Shown in pieces: positions 34,126-45,591 of a stretch of 64,000 nucleotides of DNA. The DNA comes from Halichoerus grypus. Lineage: Eukaryota > Chordata > Mammalia > Carnivora > Phocidae. Under the pieces are notes generated by a model that was not told where the DNA came from, made no database searches, and saw only the letters and a list, made by a program, of their open reading frames with translations. A program made the translations under genes and the position numbers. Each line of letters begins with the position of its first letter. Within the stretch, counting starts at the first letter, position 1. The stretch is taken from positions 104,606,696 to 104,670,695 of the forward strand of contig NC_135720.1 in the NCBI RefSeq assembly GCF_964656455.1. Reading direction: 5' to 3'.

Positions 34126-34594
34126 AAGGGTCAAAACCTAAACCCCACACTGATCTCCTTCCAGGAGTTTGCCAGGCCTGTTTACAGACGGCCGTGACAG
34201 CAGATGTCTCCTGAAGTGCCAGACTGGAGGGTGGTGGGAATCCAGAAGAGGAAGCCAGTGCAGCCCACTGTGGCCCAGCAGGAGAGCACGCCATCTTGGA
34301 ACTGTTCCCAGAGAGCGCTTTATTACCTGAAACTTGGGCAAGACGCTGAAGGCAGGTCAGGTTTCGGCTGAGGTATGACCAGAAATATGAGGAAATGGTG
34401 TGACTGGGGCTCAGGGGAGCAGTGTAGAGACCATGCAGGGAATAAGGCAGGGCCAAAGGCCCATTCCAAGGTGGGGGCAGCCCAGGGAAGAGAAATACCT
34501 GTGGAGTTCTCACAGGCTGAGCTAATGGGAAATCCCCCTTCTTCCGACTTGGATACTCCCAGATCTGAGTGTTCTCCTAAGACCAAGCCCACTA
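34126..34594. other. No gene recognised
   Basis: Mixed sequence with opposed open frames on both strands (111-141 codons); no motif or splice structure seen. Confidence 0.4.
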
Positions 34595-34760
34595 GACCAG
34601 AGGGGCTCAAACCTGGGCCCATCAGTGTCACTTGGTTTTTAATAATACAGCTTCCTGGGTCCTGTTTGGGACCCATAAATCAGAGTCTGTGTTTTTTAAA
34701 AGCTCTCTAGTTGGTTCAACAGATCCATCAGGTTTGGGGTCCACTGTTCTGGCCTTACAT
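34595..34760 (+). mobile_element. MER5-like hAT-Charlie DNA transposon remnant
   Basis: 'gggcccatcagtgtcacttg', 'aaatcagagtctgtgttttt' and 'ggtttggggtccactgttct' correspond to the MER5A/B type. It is non-autonomous and decayed. Confidence 0.65.
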
Positions 34761-34844
34761 TGTCACATTTTTACTACCTGAATCATTTTAGAGGCAGCTC
34801 ATGTGGTAGGAAATTCATATTAGGGGCTCTGTTAAATGTCAGTC

Positions 34845-34970
34845 CATGATGAGCCTGTGAGCCCCTTGAGGACAGGGACTATATCTTACTTTTCCATATG
34901 AAAACTTGGACATTTTCTGTATGAAACATAACAGGCATTGATAAATATGTTCTGAACTGAACCAAACCAG
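34845..34970 (+). repeat. L2 3' end, sense
   Basis: 'gagcctgtgagccccttgag', 'gacagggactatatctta' and 'aacaggcattgataaatatg'. Confidence 0.8.
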
Positions 34971-35269
34971 GGACTAGCCATCCAGCTGTGGTCATGATAC
35001 TTAGCATCCCTAAGCCTCTGCCTCTATAAAATGGGTATAATAATTGCTGCCCTTCCTGTCTCACAAGATTTGTGAGAGGCCCAAAGTGAGGTAAATCAGA
35101 TACTTGCAGGAACAGTTGAATAGGTTTTTTTTTAGGAATTCCCAATGGAGAGGAAGCTAGACACAGATGATCCAAAACAGATCATCTTACAGATCTTTTA
35201 ACCTTGGAATCCAACCTGTGAGTAAGCTTACCTTCCTGAACTTTTTCTTTTGCTTTAACTAAAAAATCA

Positions 35270-35400
35270 CTCATTCATACTGAACAAAGAGTTGAGTATC
35301 TACTATGTGCTATATACCATATTTGGCAATAAGAACCCACAAATGAATAAGACACAGTCCTGTCCCAGAGCACAGATATGAACATGGACCACAATAGCTG
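35270..35400 (-). repeat. L2 fragment, antisense
   Basis: 'ttgagtatctactatgtgct' and 'gaataagacacagtcctgtc'. Confidence 0.6.
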
Positions 35401-35800
35401 GTATAAGCAAGTTGTGGGGAGGGGTTATGGCCAAAGGTGTTACTTCTAGGCCTGAAATAGTGAGCAGAAAAAAATCTCTAAAAGTTCAAGGCAAAAAGTG
35501 CACAGTGGCCAAAGGCAATGACACAGAAAACAGAGAAAAACAGATATCTCTTTCAGGACCAGCAAGTCGGGTGACATGATCAGAGTGAGGGGTGGGTACA
35601 GAAGAAGCAGGAAAGGGGCTAGGAGTAGTAAGCAGCCTCGAACATGGCACCCAAAGATCCCTGCCTCCTGGCATTCCTGCCTTTGTATAATCCCCTCCCT
35701 TTAAGTGTGGACTGGACCTAGCAACCCACTTCTAACAAGGAGAGTATGGCAAAGTGATGAGATGTCACTTCCAAAATCAGTTGCAAGAAAGACTACAGCT

Positions 35801-36031
35801 GGGATGCCTGGGTGGCTCAATCAATTAAGCACCTGCCTTTAGCTCAGGTCATGATCCCAGTGTCATGAGATCAAGTCCCACATTGGGCTCCCTGCTCAGC
35901 AGGGAGCCTGCTTCTCCCTCTGCCCACCACTCCCCTGCTTGTGCTGTCTCTCTCTGACCAATAAATAAATAAAATCTGGAAAGGAAGGAAGGAAGGAAGA
36001 GAGAGAAAGAAAGAAAGAAGAAAGCAAGAAA

Positions 36032-36100
<69 letters not shown>

Positions 36101-36102
36101 AA

Positions 36103-36169
<67 letters not shown>

Positions 36170-36235
36170 GAAGGAAGGAAGGAAGGAAGGAAGGAAGGAA
36201 GGAAGGAAGGAAGGAAGGAAGGAAGGAAAGAAAGA
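35801..36235 (+). mobile_element. CAN-SINE with greatly expanded purine tail
   Basis: 'gggatgcctgggtggctcaa' head and normal body to 'ccaataaataaataaaatct', then about 260 bases of GAAA and GGAA repeats instead of a simple A-tail. Duplication 'gactacagct' at 35791-35800 and 36236-36245. Inserted in a MaLR-type LTR. Confidence 0.94.
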
Positions 36236-36237
36236 GA
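35978..36237. repeat. (GAAA)n/(GGAA)n microsatellite grown from a SINE tail
   Basis: Only A and G apart from one C at 36025. GGAA units flank both ends with GAAA in the middle. Typical tail-born tetranucleotide repeat, probably polymorphic. It produces false poly-Ser/Phe frames on the other strand. Confidence 0.97.
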
Positions 36238-36625
36238 CTACAGCTTCCTTCTTGGATTCCCTCTCTTGCTCTCTCACTGGCTCTCTCTGAGGAAGCCAGT
36301 GCCATGTTGGGAGCTGCCCTGGGGAGAGATCCATATGTCAAGAAATTGATGTCTCTGGCCAACAGCCAGCAAGGACCTGACACACTCAGTCCAGCTGCCT
36401 ATGAGGAACAGAATCCTGCCAACAGGCACATGAGTGAGCTCAGAAGTGTGTCCTCTTCCAGCTGAACCTTCAGATGAGACCACAGCCTGGCTGCTATCTT
36501 GACTGGCTTGCTGTGACCCTAAGGAGGACCCAGCTAAGATGCACCCAGATTCCTGTGAGACAATAAATATTTGTTGTTTGAAACTGCCAGGCAACTTGTT
36601 ACACAGTAATAGATCCAGGTGGCCC

Positions 36626-36944
36626 TCAGAGTTTTCAGGCATGAAAGTGAAATAATTAAACCTGATCAACAATTGTGTTGATTGGCAGTGAGGGGCCTCT
36701 GTAGGAAGCCCTGTGAGGAGTGATGGGAGTTTGAATGAGGCAGCAGGAGAGGGAACAGAAAGGAATGAACAAGAGATTCTGCAAGGTACAGTGGGTGGGA
36801 CGTGGCTTCCAAGAGGCCAGACTGCCCATTCATCTGGTTACTCAGACCAACAGCCTTGAAGTTGTCATGGATTGCTCCTTTACTCACACCCACACTCAGT
36901 CTGCCAGTAAATTCCATCTTCACCTTTCCCTCCCTCCCAGATCA
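36626..36944. other. No gene recognised
   Basis: Unassigned, about 300 bases between the LTR and an L2. Confidence 0.4.
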
Positions 36945-37165
36945 TGCCACTTCCCTGCTCAAAACCCACCAATGACTTCTAACTGCCCTTACAACTAAAT
37001 CCCAAGTCCTCCCTATGGTCTGCAAGACCCAATGCACCCTGGCCTCTGGCCATTCTCTGAGCTGTCTCCCTGCCTGCCCTGCTCATGCAACCCAGCCAAA
37101 CTGTCCCTTGCTAGCCCCTCTGTCTGGAATTCTCTTCCTGCAGAGGCTGTTTGCTCCACTTGCCC
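36945..37165 (+). repeat. L2 fragment, sense
   Basis: 'cacttccctgctcaaaaccc', 'tctaactgcccttacaacta', 'tatggtctgcaagacccaat' and 'gtctggaattctcttcctgc' match the L2 3' UTR. A short antisense L2-like piece may follow at 37210-37245. Confidence 0.85.
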
Positions 37166-37245
37166 CTTTAGTCTTTTCAGAAAAGGATTCTGATGATTCT
37201 GATTCAGAAAAGGATGAGGAGGCATTTAAGCTGAGGTCCTGAAGA

Positions 37246-38449
37246 AAACCCACGGAACTGGCCATCTTGGATGGCTTAGGGAAACCGGCCTCATTCGTTC
37301 AGACTCTCATCACCTGCAGCATGATCAGTAGTATTAGGTGGGGTGAAAGCCTTCCCGGATGATGCCAGGAATGTGGGGTCTGGTACCCAATGACCAGAGA
37401 GAATGGGGGACATTCTTCTTCGGGGTTATTGCACATGACAGCCCCTCCCACCTGTCACAGCCACTGTACCTGTCCCCTCCGCCAGTGGGCTTGATCCCCC
37501 AGCGAGGCTACAGGTGCTGTTTTCACCACTGCCTGTGCAGTCCAATGACAGAGGCACAGGGAGGTGGAGAGATTTGTCCCAGGCTTTCTTGTTCCCAGTT
37601 CAAATGCACCTCATCATCTTGGGTCTTCAAAACAATGAGCACTGGACAAGAAAAACTAAATAAATCCTAATAAGAAAATAAGTGACATGTAAAAAGTCCT
37701 TTGTCTATTGCATAACTGTTTTAGCTTAATGTGGTGTGGGTGTGAAGCAGTCAGTCATTACGTTGACCTTAACTGGCCACCTACCAGCCATGAGGTCAGG
37801 CGCCGTGCTAAGCAGCAGCTGCTTGCTCTTTGTGCCCTGTACGTGCCAGGACGGGGCATGGGGCTCAGTCTGCAGGGCCAGGTGTAATGGGCCAGGGGAA
37901 GGAGGGCTCTCTGGGCAGTTTCCTGCAGCTAAGGAGAGCCACAGCCCCCAGGGGGCTCTCTGTCATCTGCCTGATGAAGTTTCTTCACAGCCCTTGGCCA
38001 AGTGGCTGTCCCCCTTCCACTCACTCGGGGCTCCTGGGAGGCCTCCCAATGGCCCTGGCAGCTAGCCCACCACAAGCATGGTGATGGTCTCTTGGCAGTG
38101 AGCAGGGCCATGATGGTGTGAACTGGCTCCATGGGGTAACCGGTGAGTCAACATTGCGCTCCTCCCCCCAGTCCTCTACCTCATTGTCCCCCTTATAGGC
38201 CACCCACAATGTCCTAGAAATGCCAGCTCTCCTATTTTCACTTTTTCCTTAAAGACAGAAGAAAAAAAGACACAGAGTCGGAAAAGCAAAGGGGCCAGGT
38301 AGTGAGCAGGGAGGTGCCTTTGAGAGGAGTCAGACAAGGTGGGAGCAGAGGGTTTCAAGGACAGGGGACCTTCAGTTTGTGAGGGCAATGGGCCCCGCTC
38401 CAGTGGTGGCAGGAGTCCCTCGGAACCTGGGCAGACCTGGAAGGGGCTC
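37246..38449. other. No gene recognised
   Basis: Unassigned, GC-moderate. Overlapping frames of 70-109 codons on both strands are not supported by motifs. Confidence 0.4.
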
Positions 38450-38560
38450 TAAACACCATCTCACTCAACCTTGGTTTCAAGTCAACTGATGTTCAAAGAG
38501 GTTAGATGCATTGCCCGAGTTCGTAATTAAGCCAGATTTGTTCTGGCCTTAGAGAATGGA
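38450..38560 (-). repeat. MIR fragment, antisense
   Basis: 'caccatctcactcaaccttg', 'gttcaaagaggttagatgca' and 'ttgcccgagttcgtaattaa'. Confidence 0.65.
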
Positions 38561-39570
38561 AGAGAATGTTGGAAAAATAGTTACCTTGGACAGAAAGCCT
38601 GCATTTTAAGGCACTCAACCATATAATGACACCTAATCATTTACCTACAGTGGGTCTCTGCCTGGTTTCCTCTAGGCTAGCCTAAGCTCCTCAAGGGCGG
38701 GTGTTTCTGAGAGTCTCTTGTGTCATGGACACCCAGGAAGTTCTGGCTCAAATTGACAAACAGGAAAAAACAACAGCAGGTAAGACCGAAGTAATGAACA
38801 GAATAAATGATGAGCAAAGAGATACCCTCTAAGTTGCCCACAGCTCACTCCTGCTGAGAAGTCGAAACCAAAATTCAAAGGCAGCGTAGTCCAGTGGAAA
38901 AGCACAGCATCATAAATAATTATAGGCACATTATTGATGATAGCAAGAATGTACGGTGCATGGCACTCTATTTTGTCACAGAGCCTTGTCACCGTGGTCA
39001 AGGACTGCTGGCTGGGGCAGGTCAAGGCCGCACTTACAGTATCCAATCCTGAAAACCTCACTGTGAGAGGAGTTGCGAAGAGAGGAGTGTTCTTTCTTAC
39101 CTCAAACCCGGGCAGCGCCCGATAAATTCAATTTCCACACCTGCCTGGAATGAAAAATGGCATATTTCAGTGCCTGCCTCGTGTTTATCAGACTCTCCAG
39201 GGGACGTGAGAAGTTTGGGAAAAAAGCATGCTCTAAAACTATCATTGATTTTTCTAAAGTCACTATTTCATTTATTTTGAAATTTCAAAAAGCATCAAGA
39301 GAGGGCACAAGATTTTTTTAATGCTCATCCGAAGGCAGTCCAGGTTTGAAAGACTGAGAAATCCCAAATGTGTCTGATTCTGCCGGGGGCACCCTCCCCA
39401 CTCCCATGTGTCCTCTCAAAGAACACAGAAGGGGGTGAGTCGGGCTCTCCCGGGTCCTCACCATTCTCCTTCTGACGGAGACAAATAGCCCTCCAGCTGT
39501 GTTCGGGAATCACTTTCATCCTCCCCAGTTTATCTGATTGGGCGGGTGTAACGTCTCCGTGAGCCAGGCA
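38561..39570. other. No gene recognised
   Basis: Unassigned. AT-rich islands at 38905-38945 and 39205-39320 sit in more GC-balanced DNA. Confidence 0.4.
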
Positions 39571-39574
39571 GGAG

Positions 39575-39800
39575 CCTAACTCAATTCAACAAATACTCAT
39601 TGAAGCCTGCAGTGAGCAAGGCCCAGTGCTCAACAGTCGAGGACACTGGCCCTTCAGGGTTCAACGACCCCTAACCGAGAGCCTGGAAGCGGAGCTAGGG
39701 AGGCCCAGAGAGGGAAAGGAGTTGCTCTCTGTCACCCAGTCAATGTTAGAGTCAGGACCCGAACCTAGGCCCCCCAAATCTTCACAATCCAGTGTTCCAT
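39575..39800 (-). repeat. Antisense L2 end followed by antisense MIR
   Basis: L2 at 39575-39690 ('attcaacaaatactcattga', 'gcaaggcccagtgctcaac') and MIR at 39690-39800 ('gttgctctctgtcacccag', 'cccgaacctaggcccccc'). Confidence 0.7.
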
Positions 39801-41114
39801 CACCACAGCACATAGCCCCTTCGGTTGTCCCCTGCCCTAGAGAAGGAGAGACAAGGGAGGGGACTGACACAGATTGGGCACATGGGTCTGCCCGCAGCGT
39901 GCTAGGCCACTTAATGGGGACGGTTTATAACCGTGGTCTTCAGCACTTCTTTACTTGGTGCGGCACTTTCCCGTCTGTGTCATTTCACACCCACCGTCCA
40001 AGCACCGTGAGTCTCCGAGGCCCTCGATGTCTGGCTCGTTCATCTGTAAACGGCCATAAGCACACGAGCTGCCCAGGGGTGCGGTGAGGATCGGGGACAG
40101 CGGAGTCGTGCCACGCCCACCTCCCCCTATACATCGCAGGATGGCTCCCTGCCCTTATTTTGCATCCAAATCACAGAGATGTGATGAACCACTGCTGGCC
40201 TGTGACATCCACTCCCAACTGATGGCCCTTCCCCAGTCCTGCTATGGAAGCAGCCTGCAATGTTTTTTTGAGAGTGAATTGGAATGTTTGATTTTCTGAG
40301 TGACACTGGGCTGTGAATGACATTCAGCCTATTCTGAGCTCTGTTTAAAGTATAACCCGTCCTCCATGGAAGAATCAGGCAATTGTGGGTCAGAACGTAA
40401 AGGGACATTCACAGTAATCCCCCGGTTACAAATGAGGTAGCTGAAGCAAACACCACCACCACCACCAACAGGGACCGAGAGACAACCCAGGGCAGTGAAA
40501 GACTGCAGTTCACACCCCCAGATCTACTTTTCCCCAAATCCATTGCGCCCAAACTCAGATTTTATCCATGAGGTTTGCTTGACCATGAGGTCTGTCTCAG
40601 GCACTTGGCAATTGCTTTTAGGGTTGGGAGATCCTACGGGGTCACCAGAATCATCTCATGATCGAGTGTCGGATGGACACGGCCGTTTAGGCTCTCAGGC
40701 CATTTCTCCCCTGTGCACCAGCGTCTGCCTGTTCCGGACACTCACCCAGGGCGTCCTATTCCAGGCAATCATGCCACAGCTGCAAGTCTCCTTGGGAAAA
40801 TTGGTAAACTCTATATGGGAAGTTTCTACACATGGGAAACGTCTAGTCACTAAAATGTCAATCTTTAACTTTCAAAACTCATTCACCACCCCACTGATAT
40901 CAGAACGATACCAAGCCTGTGGGTTTGGAGTTCCCATCCTTTCCTTAACCAACCTTCCTCATGATTCTTTCCAGCTCCATTGGGTGGGTCTTCAGCGTAG
41001 TTCACTGCAAACAGGAAGTTTACAGACATCAGAAAAGTGTTCTCACTTCACTGTCTTCTCAGAATATGCACGAGGGAGATCAGATGGCCAAAGGCCAGCT
41101 GGCAAGACAGTGGC
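39801..41114. other. No gene recognised; holds most of a long unexplained open frame
   Basis: Single-copy-looking DNA. A + strand frame of 243 codons (40495-41226) is the longest one here outside simple repeats and L1, but its last ~40 codons run into a MIR and no domain or splice signal is apparent. Treated as non-coding. Confidence 0.5.
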
Positions 41115-41485
41115 AAGAGCTCTGGCCACGGGGTCCGGCCGTAGGGCTCTAGTCCCAGCCTTGCCACCTTGCTGTGTGACCTTGGGTAAGTTACTTCTCT
41201 CTGGGCCTCAGGGTTGTAGTTTGTAGAATAACCTGCTTCTTGGGGATGAAGTCTAGGGGGCCTGCCTGCTTGGCGCTCATGATTCCAGGGGTCCCTGAGA
41301 GCCTGGACTCAGGAACCAGAGAGATCTTGGGCAAGCCACTCAACCCTAAGTAACACGGAAGTGCTAATAATAAAATGCATACATGTTTCGGTTTTGTGAG
41401 GAGTAAATGAACTGATACATACATGTAAAGGGCTTGGAACAATGCCTGGTACGCCGTAAGCACTCACCAAGTACTAGCTCTGACT
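41115..41485 (+). repeat. Two sense MIR fragments
   Basis: First at 41115-41225 ('gctctagtcccagccttgcc', 'tgtgtgaccttgggtaagtt'), second at 41285-41485 ('gatcttgggcaagccactc', 'acaatgcctggtacgccgta'). Confidence 0.83.
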
Positions 41486-42715
41486 TCTGTTACCTCCACA
41501 AGGGTTGTATCTATCCATCTTTGTGTCCCCGGCCACCACCACTACCCCCCTCCCCCCCCCTCACCATGTGGGACCTGGCAGGCTCTGGCTGAACGGAAGG
41601 TTGAATTAAAATAATGAGTGAAGAAATATCCAAACCGAATATATGAGAGGGAAAGGGAGGCTCAAGGGGGTAGGGACAAATATTTCTTCTGTCCTAGCCC
41701 TTTGAAGTGTCTTTGTTGCCACGGGGATGGGGGTGGGATGTGAATACCTTCAGCCCCTCCCAGCCCCCCTCCCCCCTCCCCCACCCCATTTCTGGAGCCA
41801 GAGGAAATCCTGCCCCCCCTATTCCTGGTCTGTGATGACCCTGCACAACCCCACCCCCAACTCGTCCCATCTCAATTGCCCCTCCGTCTTCTTTCATCCC
41901 ATAGTTCATCTTCCAACTCAAGGGAAACAGTAGTCAAAAAAGAAACAGCCCTCCGCCGCCCCTCAGCCCCTGGCCAGTAATCTGAGCTGCAGAAGGAAAG
42001 GGGCAATTATGGTTTGGGGTTTCTCCTCCTCCTTTTCCAGCTCCTTGACTCACTTTTCATCTTTCTCCTGCCTTTTGAGATCTCGGCATTCTAGGGGTGG
42101 CTGGAGGTGGGGGGCGCAGCCAAGCCCCCCATTTCCTCCGGAGCAAGATTGGGGGGCGAATAGCAGCCCTTGGGGGGGCCCTGGTGCCCCTCTGCTAATC
42201 CACAGCCCGATGACTGCCAAGTGCCTAGCAGGCTCACCCCTCTCCCAGAAGGAAATTTATTAGCAGAGGCTTCGGGGAGGGCTGGGGTTACTGAGACTTC
42301 ATTACTCTTACAAAATACACTATGGGACATTTACTAGTGTCCCGTGAAGTGTGGCCATAAATCAGGGGCTCTGCAGCGCTTGTCAGAAGAAATGAGGAAA
42401 GTGCGTTTGCTCGCACCCACCGTGGCCTTGCTATTGACCCCAACCCCAAAGCAAGGCCACGGGGCTTGATAAAGCCGCAGCGCTAGCAGCCCTCGGGGCA
42501 GCCTCCCCGCCCCACGGCTGGGCACAGGTTTGTCCCAGCTTGCACGGTCGGAACGAAAATGCCGTCCAGTTTCAAATCCACACATACCACGCATTGAATC
42601 TCTCCTGGAAATAATATTTCCTCTGCCAATTTTATTCTCCTGGCCCCAGGGACCTACAAAACTTCTGTGCAGCATGATCCTGTTTCTAATATATATACAT
42701 ATGTATGTATATATA
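41486..42715. other. No gene recognised; C-rich tracts and possible regulatory DNA
   Basis: Contains C-rich runs at 41545-41563 and 41764-41787. The interval 42235-42480 has a smooth, non-repetitive look with AT-rich motifs between GC-rich ends. No exon recognised. Confidence 0.45.
41764..41787 (-). other. Potential G-quadruplex (minus strand)
   Basis: Four C-runs (6, 6, 5 and 4) separated by single bases, so the − strand reads as four G-runs with one-base loops, a strong G-quadruplex pattern. The + strand could form an i-motif. Inference from pattern only. Confidence 0.7.
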
Positions 42716-43265
42716 TGAAGGAAATACACTCAAAAGTTAACAACGATTCTCTCTGGGCACAACAATTATGGGTTATTTTTATTAACTTCTTCATACTTTC
42801 CCAGATTTTCCACACTTTAAAAAAAATAAATATGGGTGATGTTTATAATCAGAAAAATGTTACTTTTTTTAAAAAAAGAAATTCAAGACTCAGTCCCAGA
42901 GGAAATATGCCGATGTTCCTGTTATTTATAAAAATGTAAAACTATAAACAACCTCAATATATAATAATTATTCCACATTCCAGGACAGAATATCACACAG
43001 CCACTTAAAATACTGGCTTTGAAGAGGGGAGGGGAAATGCTTATGATTTAATGCTTAGAGGGAAAAAAAAAGGGCAAAAAACCCAAGCCATTTTATATGC
43101 ATATGCTGACTTGTAGTATATAAAAAATTATACATACCAAAAATGCCTAGAAGAAATATTATTATTGTATTAAGTTGTGGGCTTCTGGAATATTTTCTTT
43201 TGCTCTTCTCTGTTTTCCAATTCTTGGGTAATGCGGTTATAGTTCTATTGTAAGTTTTAAGTGTT
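42716..43265 (+). repeat. Old LINE-1 (L1M/ME type) 3' ends
   Basis: 'gaaggaaatacactcaaaag' to 'gtttataatcagaaaaatgt' is a decayed L1 3' UTR (42716-42865). A second similar piece at 42900-43265 has 'gcttatgatttaatgcttag' and 'tattttcttttgctcttctc'. AT-rich, non-coding. Confidence 0.65.
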
Positions 43266-44161
43266 TGAAAGGAGAAAAAAATGCAAGCCGGGCTGGGGGT
43301 TCCTGCTCCCTCCCCTCCCCGCCGTGGCCCAGTACCACACACGTGTTCTCGCCCCACATTAAAACATGAAGCCTGGGGTGCTGTGGTGGGTTCAGTTCCG
43401 TTGGGACAATCTGGAACATTCAGCTCCACCAATGAACTTTTTATGGAGTTTCTGACTTTGAAGCGAAGTAATGAGACTTGGCCCCTGACCAGACCTTGAA
43501 ATGTTCAAAGTAGCCCCCCCCCCAACCCATCAATTAGCTAATCCAAGGCATCCGAAGTAGGTAGGCGAGCAGGCGGGCATCAAGGCCCTGGTTTCTAGAA
43601 AAGAACGGGAGAGGTAGGTGCCCCTGTCTGAGGCCCAGCTGGGAGTGTGAGGGACCCCTCTAGCCTCCGGCCAGACCCAGGGGGTGGGGATCCTTCTGGA
43701 GAAACACCCTCCCCCAGCTCAGCAGCCTGAGCACACAGGTCCCTTCCTTCTGTCTTACATTGAAGGGCACTCCAGAAAGAGAGATTGGGTGGAGGGCTCT
43801 AAGCTGATCTCTGTGGGGCAGAGGAATGATTCATCTGGAAATGAGAGGTCTGTTTGAAGTAAACAGGCTGGTCTCGAGCACCCCCTGGCTGACCAGGATG
43901 TCCACTGCTACAAACCACCACCCCACGCCTCAGCACAGGCAAGAAGTACCACTGGTCTCTCTTCAACAAAAAGTCCCTGGGAATTTTCTAGATGCTGGGT
44001 AAAAAGGTACGATCCCTCACTCCCTCTGTCCCTCCCTTTATTTATTTTAAAAATAAATCAACCTTCCTCATGAAGGGATCCCTGAATCCCAGGAGAGGGG
44101 TGCGTCTTGCGAGGTTTGGCTTGGGTTGGGGGTTGGGGGGGCGGTTGGCAGGCTCCCTGCC
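43266..44161. other. No gene recognised
   Basis: GC-moderate sequence with a G-rich patch at 44122-44145 ('gggttgggggttggggggg') that could form a G-quadruplex. No gene. Confidence 0.45.
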
Positions 44162-44175
44162 CTGCCTTTATTTTT

Positions 44176-44485
44176 TTTTAATTTTTTATTGTTATGTTAA
44201 TCACCATACGTTACATCATTAGTTTTTGATGTAGTGTTCCATGATTCATTGTTTATTTATAACACCCAGTGCTCCATGCAGAGCATGCCCTCTTTAATAC
44301 CCATCAGCAGGCTAACCCATCCTCCCACCCCCTCCCCTCTAGAACCCTCAGTTTGTTTTTCAGAGTCCATCGTCTCTCATGGTTCGTCTCCCCCCCCGAT
44401 TTCCTCCCCTTCATTCTTCCCCTCCTGCTATCTTCTTCTTCTTTTTTTTAACATATATTGTATTATTTGTTTCAGAGGTACAGAT
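44176..44485 (-). mobile_element. LINE-1 3'-end insertion, antisense
   Basis: About 310 bases of the same caniform L1 3' UTR as at 20.8-21.07 kb, reversed: 'ttaatcaccatacgttacat', 'aacacccagtgctccatgca', 'cagagtccatcgtctctcat'. The poly-T faces left. Duplication 'ctgcctttattttt' at 44162-44175 and 44486-44499. A severely 5'-truncated recent insertion without coding sequence. Confidence 0.94.
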
Positions 44486-44499
44486 CTGTTGAATCACAG

Positions 44500-45545
44500 A
44501 TCTGCCTTTATTTTTGATAAGAAGTCACTCTCTCCCAATGTGGTGGGGTGGGGACAGGCGAAGCTCTGGCCTACCTCTGATCATCACCCTTCACTCCACA
44601 TTTTGAATGGGTCTCACAGCATTTGGAATTTCAGTGGCCTTTGGTTTTGATTTTTAAAAAGGGTTGGGGGGGGCCGGGGGGGGCCGGACCTTTGCCTTAA
44701 AGCAGTGAGTTCTCTTGGCAGCTCTAGGGAGCCTGGCAATGTTGAGACCTTTCCTGGAAGGGCTAAGAAGATGAGCTGGTTGGTTGTGGTGTGTTTAGAA
44801 GTTTAAAACGGCAAAAAGAGAGATGGTTTGTGGGAGGGGGACTTGGGCCTGGAAAGTGAAGGGGGTGGGGGGGACAAGACCTCCAGATCTGCTCTCCTCT
44901 CTACTGTAAATTACAAGCCTGCTTTTTTAAATTTCCTTTCCCAGAACAATGTTATTCATTCAATTCCAAAGTAAACATTGGGCTTAGATACTCAACAGTT
45001 TGGGAGAACAAACTGTCCTCGTTGTTAGGGTCTTTACCTGTCAGGGGACTGATTAAACCCATATATCTTCATGGCAGCCATCAGCAGCCACAGTGGGCTG
45101 TGAGGAAGAACCAGGCACCAGCCCCCCTATCCCCACACAGGTTAGGGCAGCCCCCCACCCCGGTGCCAGCCCCGGGCTTGGGGCTTTCCCCTCTCTCCCA
45201 GGGCTGGTTACCCTAGGGTGTCCGATCGGGACTCCAGCCTGACCCCAAGACCCCAGACAGTTACTCTGAAGTAAGGGGGCAGAGGAGAGGAAATGCTGAG
45301 GCCTGGAGGGTACCAGGGAAGGGGGAGGGGAAGGTGGCGCTTGAACCGCCTTCAAAGTGATAGATGTTTGTAGTACAGAGGAGTTGATTTGGGGAGAAGC
45401 ACAAGCCGTGGGTAGTAAATCATGCAATCCGATGTTGGTGCTAAGAATATGGAAGCCCATTTCCTTTCTCCTAGGGGAAGGCCGCTTAATTAAGAGATCT
45501 CTGGGTACTCAACTTTCCTCATAAATTTTAGAGAGCTGTAAAACT

Positions 45546-45548
<3 letters not shown>
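44500..45548. other. No gene recognised; possible regulatory block
   Basis: Non-repetitive. AT-rich segment 44900-45070 and segment 45355-45540 have the even, repeat-free look of conserved non-coding DNA, but conservation cannot be judged from one sequence. Confidence 0.4.
44661..44688 (+). other. Potential G-quadruplex
   Basis: G-runs of 3, 8 and 8 separated by TT and CC, then GG; enough G for a four-stack structure on the + strand. Pattern only. Confidence 0.65.

Positions 45549-45549
<1 letters not shown>

Positions 45550-45590
<41 letters not shown>
45550..45590. repeat. (GT)n microsatellite
   Basis: About 20 GT units without interruption. Confidence 0.97.

Positions 45591-45591
<1 letters not shown>

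Larger units (their letters stand above)
35640..36625 (+). mobile_element. Solo LTR (MaLR/ERVL type), split by a CAN-SINE
   Basis: Left part 35640-35800: 'gtataatcccctccctttaa', 'gtggactggacctagcaacc', 'gatgagatgtcacttcc'. Right part 36236-36625: 'gaggaagccagtgccatgtt', 'ggacccagctaagatgcacc', polyadenylation region 'gacaataaatatttgttgtt' and 'ttgttacacagtaatagat'. No internal viral genes. The subfamily is not claimed. Confidence 0.8.

Noticed and set aside
35849..36383. Open frames of 160-170 codons rich in Ser/Phe on the − strand
   Set aside because: Translation of the GAAA/GGAA SINE tail plus SINE body.
37181..37240. Acidic Ser/Asp/Glu-rich short coding-like piece ending in a stop
   Set aside because: It is a short stretch between a sense L2 and a possible antisense L2 piece; too short and in a repeat context.
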